A stretch of 8,634 nucleotides of DNA from Lachnospiraceae bacterium (GCA_900764225.1 CAAFNG010000143.1:1-8634), one strand, 5' to 3'; shown: positions 1-5,497, counted from the stretch's first letter. The notes: generated by a model from the letters alone, not told the origin. Numbers and translations are program-made.

Positions 1-35
1 GTCAGTATTAGATATAATAAATGAAAGAGCTAATC

Positions 36-52
36 CCCCAGCTATGCTGGGG
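36..52 (+). repeat. Subterminal hairpin of the IS200-type left end
   Basis: CCCCAGC at 36-42 and GCTGGGG at 46-52 form a perfect 7-bp stem with a TAT loop. In the IS200/IS605 family, TnpA recognises such hairpins near each end as single-stranded DNA and cuts a short distance away. No T-run follows on the plus strand, which argues against a transcription terminator. The role is inferred from the neighbouring tnpA remnant. Confidence 0.6.
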
Positions 53-82
53 CGAATAGTGTAGTAGTGACGTTGCAGAATG

Positions 83-88
83 TATAAT
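83..88 (+). promoter_or_regulatory. Possible -10 box of the tnpA remnant
   Basis: A perfect TATAAT lies 70 bp upstream of the tnpA start. No convincing -35 is found 16-18 bp upstream (TGTAGT at 60-65 is the hexamer at 17-bp spacing). If used, transcription would start near 95, inside the left arm of the leader inverted repeat. That would shorten the stem that masks the ribosome site. Confidence 0.35.
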
Positions 89-91
89 AAA

Positions 92-149
92 GCCTCCTAT
101 GTTACAATAGTAAAGGTGTCTCAAGCCAACACTAAAGAGAATAGGAGGC
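92..149 (+). promoter_or_regulatory. Leader stem masking the tnpA ribosome site
   Basis: GCCTCCTAT at 92-100 is perfectly complementary to ATAGGAGGC at 141-149, a 9-bp stem closing a 40-nt internal region. The right arm contains the AGGAGG Shine-Dalgarno (143-148), 9 nt before the GTG start. A second short hairpin, GTCCA/TGGAC at 151-155 and 159-163, has the first base of that GTG in its loop. In Salmonella IS200 the tnpA leader is known to hide its ribosome site in a stem and so keep transposase expression low. The same arrangement here is seen directly in the bases; its activity is inferred. Confidence 0.65.
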
Positions 150-157
150 GGTCCAAC

Positions 158-286
158 GTGGACAGTAGTAGTTTATCACATACAAGGTACAAATGCCAGT
201 ATCATATAGTGTTTATACCAAAGTATAGAAAACGAATCATGTACGGAAGGTTAAATGGTCCTATGTCAAGATTTAGTACAAGTTAA
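158..286 (+). pseudogene. tnpA: Truncated IS200/IS605 transposase TnpA
   Basis: Translation from GTG at 158, with AGGAGG 9 nt upstream, gives a protein beginning VDSSSLSHTRYKCQYHIVF, followed by PKYRKRIMYGRL. This is the conserved N-terminus of Y1 (HUH superfamily) transposases, covering the first beta strand and the KYR motif. Family members are about 130-155 residues; here the likeness ends after about 32 codons. The remaining residues are unrelated and run into the IS3 terminal repeat, where a TAA at 284-286 ends the frame. The HUH histidine pair and the catalytic tyrosine are absent, so the product cannot be an active transposase. The break lies about 20 bp before the IS3 end, so simple IS3 insertion into tnpA does not fully explain it. 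Confidence 0.7.
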
Positions 287-295
287 AATGAGAAA
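274..295 (+). repeat. IS3 left terminal inverted repeat
   Basis: Begins TAGTACAAG and continues AAAATGAGAAA after a two-base difference. It matches the reverse complement of 1558-1579 at 20 of 22 positions, the mismatches being TT here against CC in the other end at positions 10-11 of the repeat. With a 1-base gap, similarity continues for a further 3-4 bases. This end lies just past the orfB stop. Confidence 0.8.
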
Positions 296-312
296 ATTCT
301 CCCCATTTTAAC
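282..312 (-). repeat. Hairpin at the IS3 left end spanning the orfB stop
   Basis: GTTAAAATG at 282-290 pairs perfectly with CATTTTAAC at 304-312 (9 bp, 13-nt loop). The stem includes the orfB stop codon (308-310) and, from the other side, the stop of the tnpA remnant (284-286). No U-run follows on either strand, so it is not a standard intrinsic terminator. It may damp transcription leaving or entering the IS; that role is inferred. Confidence 0.5.
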
Positions 313-1222
313 CTGCCAGAAGCTCAGCCTCAGTGTGTGTTCTTTCATACACTCGTTCGAATTCGTTTGGCGACATATAGTTGCAATGGCTATGAATTCG
401 TTTCGTATTGTAGAAAGCTTCCAGATATTCAAAAATCAACTGGTATGCCTGCTTATAATCGCGAATTTTAAAACGATTGAGCCATTCACGTTTGATAATA
501 GAATGAAAGGATTCAATACATGCATTATCCCACGGAAAAGCTTTCTTTGAGTAGCTACGCTGCATATTTTCGGTTGCTTTTTTATATTCCTTTGCAACAT
601 ATTGGCTGCCACGATCCGAATGGATAATTAATGGTTGATTGATATTCCGGCGAGCTTTGGCTTTGGTTATAGTATCAATCACGCAAGATACTTCCAGTGT
701 TTCTGAAAGCGTCCAGGCTATGATTTTTCTAGAAAACAAATCCATAACACTGGTCAGATAGACAAATCCATCTATTGTCCAGATGTAGGTGATATCCGAA
801 CACCAGACTGCATTCGGACGATCAGGATTAAATTGCTCATCAAGGATATTTTGTAATTCAGTGCTGAAATCGGAATCTTTTGTGGTGATTGTCCATGGTT
901 TGCTCCACTGAGCACGGATCCCCATTTGGCGCATATATGTACCAACGGTTCTTTCCGAAATGACTTCACCAGTTTTTCGAAGTTCTACAGTGATTTTCGG
1001 AGCACCGTAGTTCTGCTTGGAATCATCATAAATATCCTGTATTTTTGCTTTTACAGCTTCACGACGTTTTTCTGTATCAGAAGGTATATGGTGGAGCCAT
1101 GCAAGATATCCTGAGCGAGAGACACCTAAAAACTTCAACATTCCGGAGACGGAAACCCGGCGTCCAGCCTTTTTGGCAGCTTCTGTCTTCTCAGTCACTT
1201 CGAGATAAATGGCTTCCGTCAT
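308..1222 (-). CDS. IS3-family transposase OrfB (integrase core)
   Basis: 304 residues carrying the catalytic domain that cuts and joins IS ends. The N-terminal part (about 20-110) resembles the HTH_21-type region of IS3 OrfB proteins (LGVSRSGYLAWL; YGAPKI near 72-77). The rve/integrase core follows: first Asp at D143 (WCSDITYIW), second at D203 (HSDRGSQY), and Glu at E237 in WDNACIESF. The D203-E237 gap holds 33 residues, slightly shorter than the usual 35. The ATG overlaps the orfA stop as ATGA, and the frame is -1 relative to orfA. Expression is therefore expected mainly as a frameshifted OrfAB product of about 398 residues, with possible independent starts by coupling. No internal stop or frameshift is seen. 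Confidence 0.9.
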   Translation of the reverse strand: MTEAIYLEVTEKTEAAKKAGRRVSVSGMLKFLGVSRSGYLAWLHHIPSDTEKRREAVKAKIQDIYDDSKQNYGAPKITVELRKTGEVISERTVGTYMRQMGIRAQWSKPWTITTKDSDFSTELQNILDEQFNPDRPNAVWCSDITYIWTIDGFVYLTSVMDLFSRKIIAWTLSETLEVSCVIDTITKAKARRNINQPLIIHSDRGSQYVAKEYKKATENMQRSYSKKAFPWDNACIESFHSIIKREWLNRFKIRDYKQAYQLIFEYLEAFYNTKRIHSHCNYMSPNEFERVYERTHTEAELLAG

Positions 1223-1503
1223 TTTCCCAGAATGTTGATTGCTTTTTTTAACACATCAAGTGCATCTTGTGCATCACGTAATTCACGCCTGAGACGGGCA
1301 ATTTCCTTCTGCTCATCAGATGCATAATTACCAGAACCACGAACAGGAATATCACCTGATTCCCGGAAGTCTTTCAGCCACTTTGTTAATGTACTGTAGC
1401 CGATGCCAAGATTTTCTGCACATCCACGTACTCCGAGATTTTTGTGATCCTGATAGTACTGGACTGCATCAAGTTTAAATTGTTTGTCATGTTGCTTTGC
1501 CAT
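1219..1503 (-). CDS. IS3-family transposase OrfA (DNA-binding subunit)
   Basis: 94 residues. Residues about 5-50 form the IS3/IS911-type helix-turn-helix (AENLGIGYSTLTKWLKDF) that binds the terminal repeats. Residues about 65-92 form a leucine-rich coiled coil (LRRELRDAQDALDVLKKA), expected to drive multimerisation. The start is well supported: AAGGAGG at 1511-1517 lies 7 nt upstream of the ATG. The 3' end contains a run of seven A (minus strand) that can shift ribosomes into orfB, and the TGA overlaps the orfB ATG. OrfA alone typically acts as a regulator, whereas OrfAB is the transposase. Confidence 0.88.
   Translation of the reverse strand: MAKQHDKQFKLDAVQYYQDHKNLGVRGCAENLGIGYSTLTKWLKDFRESGDIPVRGSGNYASDEQKEIARLRRELRDAQDALDVLKKAINILGK
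1243..1249 (-). other. -1 ribosomal frameshift site of orfA-orfB
   Basis: On the minus strand codons 85-88 of orfA read TTA AAA AAA GCA, which sets an A-AAA-AAA heptamer in the phase required for simultaneous -1 slippage. After the slip the next codon is AGC at 1243-1241, and the frame runs without a stop into orfB, giving a fusion of about 398 residues. IS3-family elements are known to use this mechanism (commonly A AAA AAG). No downstream stimulatory structure was established. Confidence 0.75.
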
Positions 1504-1529
1504 ATGAGATCCTCCTTCAGCATGTTTCT

Positions 1530-1538
1530 ATTGTACCA
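1530..1538 (-). promoter_or_regulatory. Likely extended -10 promoter of the IS3 element
   Basis: On the minus strand TGG precedes TACAAT (5 of 6 to the -10 consensus), giving an extended -10 about 27 bp upstream of the orfA start. The hexamer at -35 spacing (ATTCCA) is weak, which is tolerated for extended -10 promoters. It lies inside the IS, between the right terminal repeat and orfA, as expected for the native transposase promoter. Confidence 0.5.
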
Positions 1539-1557
1539 TGCTTATGTGTATTTGGAA

Positions 1558-1579
1558 TTTCTCATTTTGGCTTGTACTA
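1558..1579 (-). repeat. IS3 right terminal inverted repeat
   Basis: Read on the minus strand it begins TAGTACAAGCC and matches the left repeat (274-295) at 20 of 22 positions. It sits about 55 bp upstream of orfA, just outside the inferred transposase promoter. The next 42 bp (1580-1621) up to the DUF975 stop codon hold no gene and no obvious hairpin. Confidence 0.8.
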
Positions 1580-1621
1580 TTTATATTCTAGCAACATCCC
1601 ACTCTGGAAAAGAAACCAAAT

Positions 1622-2383
1622 CTACGCCTCGGTTTCATCCAGAAACTGAGCCACCGGCGGTTCATCAAACTCCCCGGAAATATTTCGATAGAAAACCGCC
1701 AGGCAGGTCTCTATATAAGGCACCAGCCAGATCAGCGCCAGATAAAGCGTAAACATGGAAAAAATAATCCACGGCACGAAGCTTAAAAGCAGGCGCAGAT
1801 ACGCAAAATAATGCCCCTTCATCAGCTTCGCACTGGCCTTCAACGCCTGTCCGCCCTTCATATCCGGGTTATCCGCCAGAATATAGTAGCTCATGGAAAA
1901 CGGCATAGCCAGCAGCAGATTCAATACAAATCCAAGCAAAGTAAGCAGCATATAATTTACCGCCCAGTTCATCTGAGCCTCTACTGTGCTTCCCATATCT
2001 GTTGTAAATGAAAACCACGCCATAGGAAGTGATGTCACCAGATTGATCAGTGCCAGCACAAAGGATGCCACAATCACATGATCCGGCTGATGGCTGAAAA
2101 AGTACAGAAGCTCACCAAATGAATATTTTTCTCTTCTTGTAATATTCAGATAAACCCGGTAAAGTCCCGCTGAAAAAACACAGATCACCAGCGAAAGAAT
2201 GAAGCTGAACACCTCACCTCCAATGATCGCATACAGGGAATCTCCCGGAAAAAGTGCTGTGGAAATATAGCTTGATATCACGCTCATTCCCGCAACCGCA
2301 ATACTTCCTACCACCGGAACTGTGAAATTTCCTGCCAGGGTTTCTCTCGCAAGCTTCTTACAGCCCTTCAGATTTTTTCTCAT
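1622..2383 (-). CDS. DUF975 family integral membrane protein
   Basis: 253 residues, very hydrophobic, with roughly five or six membrane spans: near 20-43, 52-80, 100-122, 138-166 and 195-225, the last possibly two. The C-terminal pattern DNP...ALKASAKLMKGH, then a hydrophobic span, then WLVPYIETCLAVFY is the hallmark of DUF975, a Firmicutes membrane family of unknown function. An upstream in-frame ATG at 2425 was rejected because it lies inside the lysC terminator. The ATG at 2383 has AAGGAG at 2394-2399 with a 10-nt gap and gives the typical family start (MRKNLKGCKKLARETLAGNF). The lysC terminator upstream suggests its own transcript or readthrough. The acidic tail may face the cytoplasm. 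An IS3 element begins 42 bp past the stop, so any native terminator there is lost or displaced. Confidence 0.85.
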   Translation of the reverse strand: MRKNLKGCKKLARETLAGNFTVPVVGSIAVAGMSVISSYISTALFPGDSLYAIIGGEVFSFILSLVICVFSAGLYRVYLNITRREKYSFGELLYFFSHQPDHVIVASFVLALINLVTSLPMAWFSFTTDMGSTVEAQMNWAVNYMLLTLLGFVLNLLLAMPFSMSYYILADNPDMKGGQALKASAKLMKGHYFAYLRLLLSFVPWIIFSMFTLYLALIWLVPYIETCLAVFYRNISGEFDEPPVAQFLDETEA

Positions 2384-2402
2384 AATATTTTTTCTCCTTG
2401 AT

Positions 2403-2433
2403 AAAAAAGCGGAGACTTTATCCAAGCCTCCGC
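2403..2433 (-). terminator. Intrinsic terminator after lysC
   Basis: On the minus strand GCGGAG (2433-2428) pairs with CTCCGC (2414-2409), a 6-bp GC-rich stem with a 13-nt loop, followed at once by T6 (2408-2403). It begins 26 bp past the lysC stop and closes the pheB-hom-lysC operon. Confidence 0.8.
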
Positions 2434-2459
2434 CTCCATTTTATTGTGCTTTGTTCCGG

Positions 2460-2936
2460 TCAGTCAGCCAGATTAAAAGCATCATGTACGGCATTCATTG
2501 CGCGTACACCGTCTTTTTCATTGATAAGAACTGTCACACGGATCTCAGATGTTGCGATCATATTGATGTTCACACCCTCATTGTAAAGGCTCTCGAACAT
2601 CTTCGCAGCAACACCCGGATTACTCATCATTCCTGCTCCAACAATAGAAAGCTTGGCGATGTTTTTCTCCGCATGAAGCTCATCATAACCAATACGTGAC
2701 TGGTTGGACTCCAGTACGTTCATGGCATCATCCAGATCATTCTTATCAACAGTAAACGAAATATCCTTGGTACCGGCACGGCCGATAGACTGAAGGATCA
2801 TATCCACGTTTATATTTTTCTTAGCCAGGGTATCAAAAAGCTTGAACGCTACTCCTGGTGAATCTTTAAGTCCGATCACAGCAATACGTACTGCATCTGT
2901 ATCCAGAGCAACACCGCTTATCAGCATTCTCTCCAC
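2460..2936 (-). CDS. Nested start for the aspartokinase regulatory (beta) subunit
   Basis: Within lysC, codons 240-242 form AAAGGAGG on the minus strand (2945-2952). An in-frame GTG (codon 245, 2936-2934) follows after 8 nt, and an ATG (codon 248) after 17 nt. Initiation at the GTG would give about 158 residues comprising both ACT domains. Bacillus subtilis aspartokinase II is known to be an alpha2-beta2 enzyme whose beta subunit, about 160 residues, starts inside the same gene. The ribosome site falls in the linker between kinase and ACT domains, where a beta start is expected. Sequence support is good; use in this organism is inferred. Confidence 0.6.
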   Translation of the reverse strand: MERMLISGVALDTDAVRIAVIGLKDSPGVAFKLFDTLAKKNINVDMILQSIGRAGTKDISFTVDKNDLDDAMNVLESNQSRIGYDELHAEKNIAKLSIVGAGMMSNPGVAAKMFESLYNEGVNINMIATSEIRVTVLINEKDGVRAMNAVHDAFNLAD

Positions 2937-3668
2937 TGTAACTTCCTCCTTTACCACAGTTCCTTCGCTGTTGTTGAGACTGGAGCGTACTACAAGCGGT
3001 ACGCCATATTTCTTTGCCATCTCTACGGAACGGTTGTGAAGCACACCTGCTCCCAGAGTTGCCAGATCCAGCATCTCATCGTAGGTGATCTCCTTAAGCT
3101 TACGCGCTTTCGGCACCTTACGCGGATCCGCTGTGTAAACGCCATCAACATCTGTATAGATCTCACAGGCATCTGCATGAAGTGCTGCAGCAAGTGCAAC
3201 AGCCGTAGTATCAGAACCACCACGTCCAAGTGTGGTATAGTCGTTATACTTGTCCACTCCCTGGAATCCTGTGACAACAACGATCCTGCGGTTATCCAGC
3301 TCTCTGCGGATACGTGCGGCATCGATCTTTTTCAGGCGCGCACTGCCATGGGCACTTGTTGTATGCATAGCCACCTGAAAAGCATTCAGGGAAACAGCCG
3401 GTACTCCCATGCTGTCCATAGCCATAGCCATAAGTGCTACTGACATCTGCTCTCCGATAGTAAAAAGCATGTCCATTTCACGTTTCGGAGGTTTCTCATT
3501 AATGTCCCTCGCCATGGTGATAAGCTCATCAGTATATTTACCCATTGCTGAAAGCACAACCACCACGTCGTTTCCTTTTTTGTAATCTTCGATACATCTT
3601 TTAGCCACATTGAAAATCCTCTCTTTGTTAGCCACAGATGTACCACCGAATTTTTTTACGATTAACAT
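2460..3668 (-). CDS. lysC: Aspartokinase, LysC type
   Basis: 402 residues, in the size range of Bacillus-type aspartokinase II. It phosphorylates L-aspartate with ATP, the committed step toward diaminopimelate/lysine, threonine and methionine, in the cytosol. The amino-acid kinase domain (1-about 235) shows KFGGTSV at 6-12, the nucleotide/substrate loop GRGGSDTTA at 148-156, and YTDVDGVYTADPR just after. Two C-terminal ACT domains follow (about 260-330, with KDSPGVAFKLF; about 340-402, with NPGVAAKMFESL), which bind inhibitory amino acids. The ATG has AAGGGGAAG 8 nt upstream and lies 22 nt after the hom stop, so the two are cotranscribed. An internal ribosome site (listed separately) could give a second ACT-only polypeptide, as known in Bacillus. 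Which amino acid inhibits it cannot be read from the sequence. Confidence 0.95.
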   Translation of the reverse strand: MLIVKKFGGTSVANKERIFNVAKRCIEDYKKGNDVVVVLSAMGKYTDELITMARDINEKPPKREMDMLFTIGEQMSVALMAMAMDSMGVPAVSLNAFQVAMHTTSAHGSARLKKIDAARIRRELDNRRIVVVTGFQGVDKYNDYTTLGRGGSDTTAVALAAALHADACEIYTDVDGVYTADPRKVPKARKLKEITYDEMLDLATLGAGVLHNRSVEMAKKYGVPLVVRSSLNNSEGTVVKEEVTVERMLISGVALDTDAVRIAVIGLKDSPGVAFKLFDTLAKKNINVDMILQSIGRAGTKDISFTVDKNDLDDAMNVLESNQSRIGYDELHAEKNIAKLSIVGAGMMSNPGVAAKMFESLYNEGVNINMIATSEIRVTVLINEKDGVRAMNAVHDAFNLAD

Positions 3669-3690
3669 GTTCTTTTCTTCCCCTTCGGCA

Positions 3691-4902
3691 TCAGTCCTTT
3701 ACACGGATCATCGCCAGTACTTTTCCGTCAAGCTTGCTGATCTTCTCTTTGTAATCAGCCTGCTTCATCTTCGGTGTGATAAATCCGAACTCATCCGGGA
3801 GATCATCCGGCTCGATAGTCTGTACATCACCGAAAGCTTTCTCCACTTCATCCATAGTTGTATCGGACACACGTACAAAGAAACGTCCCTCAACATCATC
3901 CAAATCCATAAGTTCCAGATCACGGCTGCTCCAGTTTGTCATGATATTTCTGTGAAGATGTTTTGCCTCATCTACAACATCAGCAACAACAGCACTTGCT
4001 GTCGGGAGCTTACCTGCTCCGCTTCCATAGAACATAGCATCTCCAAGAACATTTCCGTGTACAAATACTGCATTGAACACATCATTTACGCTGTAAAGCG
4101 GGCTCTCCTTTCCTACCAGGAACGGAGCTACCATTGCATAGAAAGCATCTCCGATTCTGCGGCTTGTTGCAAGAAGTTTAATTGTCATACCAAGCTCTTT
4201 CGCATATTCCATATCTGCCGGTGTGATCTTTGTGATTCCTTCTGTATAAATATTCTCGTAATTCAGGAATTTTCCGTATGCAAGAGAAGAAAGGATCGCG
4301 ATCTTACGGCATGCGTCAGCGCCCTCAACATCTGCTGTCGGGTCAGCCTCTGCATATCCTTTCGCCTGTGCTTCCTTGAGTACTGTATCAAAATCACAGT
4401 TCTCTGTGCTCATCTTATAGAGCATATAGTTGGTGGTTCCGTTAAGGATACCTGTGATCTCATCGATCTCATCTGCTGTCAGTGAAGAATTCAGCGCACG
4501 AATGATCGGGATTCCACCACCACAGCTTGCCTCAAAAAGGAAATTGATACCTTTCGCCTTAGCGATCTCCATAAGCTCGGAACCATGTTTTGCCACCAGA
4601 GCCTTATTGGATGTACTTACGCTCTTTCCGGCCTCCAGTGCTCTCTTTACGAAAGTATAAGCCGGCTCGATTCCACCCATAACCTCAACAACGATATCGA
4701 TCTCCGGGTCATTTACGATCACTTCATAATCATGAACCAGAACCTTCTCCACCGGATCTCCCGGGAAGTCTCTTAAATCCAGAACATATTTGATGTTGAT
4801 CTCGTCTCCTGCATTCCTGTTAATGCTCTCATGATTGGTGTTGATAACTTCAACAACTCCGCTTCCTACTGTACCGTAGCCTAATACTGCTATGTTTATC
4901 AT
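3691..4902 (-). CDS. hom: Homoserine dehydrogenase
   Basis: 403 residues. It reduces aspartate semialdehyde to homoserine with NAD(P)H, the branch point to threonine and methionine. The Rossmann fold starts at once with GYGTVGSG (8-15). The catalytic domain shows EASCGGGIP, GILNGTTNYML (NGTTN at 154-158), GYAEADPTADVEG and DACRKIAIL, where K200 is the expected catalytic lysine. The C-terminal 65 residues (FFVRVSDTTMDEVEKAF to VLAMIRVKD) look like a shortened ACT domain without the usual DxPGVL ligand loop. Bacillus Hom is about 433 residues with a fuller ACT. The start is fixed by GGGAG (4911-4915) inside the end of pheB, 8 nt upstream, so translation is probably coupled to pheB. lysC follows; neither thrB nor thrC is in the window. 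Confidence 0.95.
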   Translation of the reverse strand: MINIAVLGYGTVGSGVVEVINTNHESINRNAGDEINIKYVLDLRDFPGDPVEKVLVHDYEVIVNDPEIDIVVEVMGGIEPAYTFVKRALEAGKSVSTSNKALVAKHGSELMEIAKAKGINFLFEASCGGGIPIIRALNSSLTADEIDEITGILNGTTNYMLYKMSTENCDFDTVLKEAQAKGYAEADPTADVEGADACRKIAILSSLAYGKFLNYENIYTEGITKITPADMEYAKELGMTIKLLATSRRIGDAFYAMVAPFLVGKESPLYSVNDVFNAVFVHGNVLGDAMFYGSGAGKLPTASAVVADVVDEAKHLHRNIMTNWSSRDLELMDLDDVEGRFFVRVSDTTMDEVEKAFGDVQTIEPDDLPDEFGFITPKMKQADYKEKISKLDGKVLAMIRVKD

Positions 4903-4906
4903 ATGC

Positions 4907-5359
4907 TTACTCCCTGCCTAAAATTTTCAAATAGTGTATACCGTCTCTCTGTTCAATATCCTCCACCATGGCCTCTGCGTCGCCTTCTCCTGGAAGGATG
5001 TCAACGCTCAGCGTCAGTGTTGCGACTCCGTTAATGGGAATACTCTGATGTATGGTCAGGATATTACCGTGAAAACGGGCAATCGTCTGCAGCACCATTG
5101 ATAAAAGTCCCGGCTCGTCGTCCATCTGAATGATAAAGGTAATGGTCTTTCCCCTGGTCTCCTCGTGGAAAGGAAAAATATCGTCCTTATATTTGTAAAA
5201 AGAGCTGCGGCTGATACCGGTCTTTTCAGCAGCTTCCTGAACAGTGACCACTCGGTTGGATTCAATCAGCCTCTTGGCCTCCACAACCTTCAGAAGTACT
5301 TCCGGCACTGCCCGCTCCCGCACTACATAGTATTTTTTCTTTTCAACCTGTTTCTGCAT
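4907..5359 (-). CDS. pheB: ACT domain protein PheB (UPF0735-like)
   Basis: 150 residues. An N-terminal region opens KKKYYVVRERAVPEVLLKV and leads to a helix-turn-helix-like segment, EAAEKTGISRSSFYKYKDDIF. A C-terminal ACT domain follows (ITFIIQMDDEPGLLSMVLQTI to the end), whose DEPGLL loop is the usual amino-acid binding site. This arrangement matches Firmicutes PheB, named from its place beside pheA in Bacillus; its biochemical role is not settled. Heading the hom-lysC operon here suggests an amino-acid-responsive regulator, which is inference. The start at 5359 was preferred over an ATG at 5419 because GAGAGG lies 5 nt upstream, family proteins begin here, and the extra 20 residues come from AT-rich leader DNA. 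The stop is 4 nt before hom. Confidence 0.88.
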   Translation of the reverse strand: MQKQVEKKKYYVVRERAVPEVLLKVVEAKRLIESNRVVTVQEAAEKTGISRSSFYKYKDDIFPFHEETRGKTITFIIQMDDEPGLLSMVLQTIARFHGNILTIHQSIPINGVATLTLSVDILPGEGDAEAMVEDIEQRDGIHYLKILGRE

Positions 5360-5409
5360 AGCAACCTCTCTGTCCGTTTCATAAAGACAACTGTTTTTGT
5401 ACAAAAGAT

Positions 5410-5438
5410 ATATTATCATAATAAAAGAAACTCCACAA
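5410..5438 (-). promoter_or_regulatory. Possible promoter of the pheB-hom-lysC operon
   Basis: On the minus strand TTGTGG (5438-5433) and TAATAT (5415-5410) are separated by exactly 17 bp, placing a start near 5403, about 44 bp before pheB. The -35 is only a partial match and falls in the downstream arm of the prfB terminator; several other AT-rich -10-like choices overlap. The leader would be too short for an L-box or T-box, so attenuation by those RNAs is not indicated. Confidence 0.3.
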
Positions 5439-5459
5439 GCGTTTTTTTGCCTGCGGAGT
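5422..5459 (-). terminator. Intrinsic terminator after prfB
   Basis: On the minus strand ACTCCGCAGGC (5459-5449) pairs with GCTTGTGGAGT (5440-5430) through 11 bp including two G-U pairs, with an 8-nt A-rich loop. TTCTTTTA (5429-5422) follows. It lies 38 bp after the prfB stop and separates prfB from the aspartate-family operon. Confidence 0.85.
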
Positions 5460-5497
5460 CCTTGTTCGTCTTTATGATGGGTTCCGTGACAGTAATG

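Larger units (their letters stand above)
31..253 (+). mobile_element. IS200/IS605-type element, left-end remnant
   Basis: The stretch has the layout of an IS200-type left end: a subterminal perfect hairpin, a leader in which the transposase ribosome site lies in a long inverted repeat, and the start of a Y1 (HUH) transposase. Homology to TnpA stops near 253 and IS3 sequence begins at about 274. The rest of tnpA is not found on either side of the IS3 element, so this is a decayed fragment. The outer left boundary cannot be set; the hairpin is the first recognisable part. The assignment rests mainly on the tnpA N-terminus. Confidence 0.7.
274..1579 (-). mobile_element. IS3-family insertion sequence, apparently complete
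   Basis: The element is about 1306 bp, carries orfA and orfB on the minus strand, and is bounded by inverted repeats matching at 20 of 22 positions (274-295 and 1558-1579). Both frames are open, the integrase core keeps its acidic residues, and a -1 slippery run joins the frames, so it could be functional. IS3 members move by a copy-out-paste-in route using the OrfAB fusion. No matching 3-4 bp target duplication is evident: the left flank is ATT (271-273) and the right flank TTT (1580-1582), so the exact ends may be off by a base or two or the flanks rearranged. The IS3 subgroup is uncertain. Confidence 0.85.

Noticed and set aside
36..52. Hairpin as an intrinsic terminator
   Set aside because: No T-run follows on the plus strand (CGAATAGT) and the stem sits just upstream of an IS200-type tnpA, so an IS end is the better reading.
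2384..2425. Upstream ATG (2425) for the DUF975 protein
   Set aside because: It falls inside the lysC terminator hairpin, whereas the ATG at 2383 has a good Shine-Dalgarno and the family's usual N-terminus.
3610..4485. Long open frame of 291 codons on the plus strand
   Set aside because: It lies antisense to hom and the start of lysC, whose frames show unambiguous family motifs. Its product is cysteine/isoleucine-rich without recognisable motifs, typical of a codon-bias shadow.
5360..5419. Upstream ATG (5419) for pheB
   Set aside because: The added 20 residues come from AT-rich leader DNA near the presumed promoter, and PheB proteins begin at the downstream methionine, which has its own ribosome site.
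5360..5421. Lysine riboswitch or T-box upstream of pheB-hom-lysC
   Set aside because: Only about 60 nt separate the prfB terminator from pheB, too short for either element, and no T-box or L-box core is visible.
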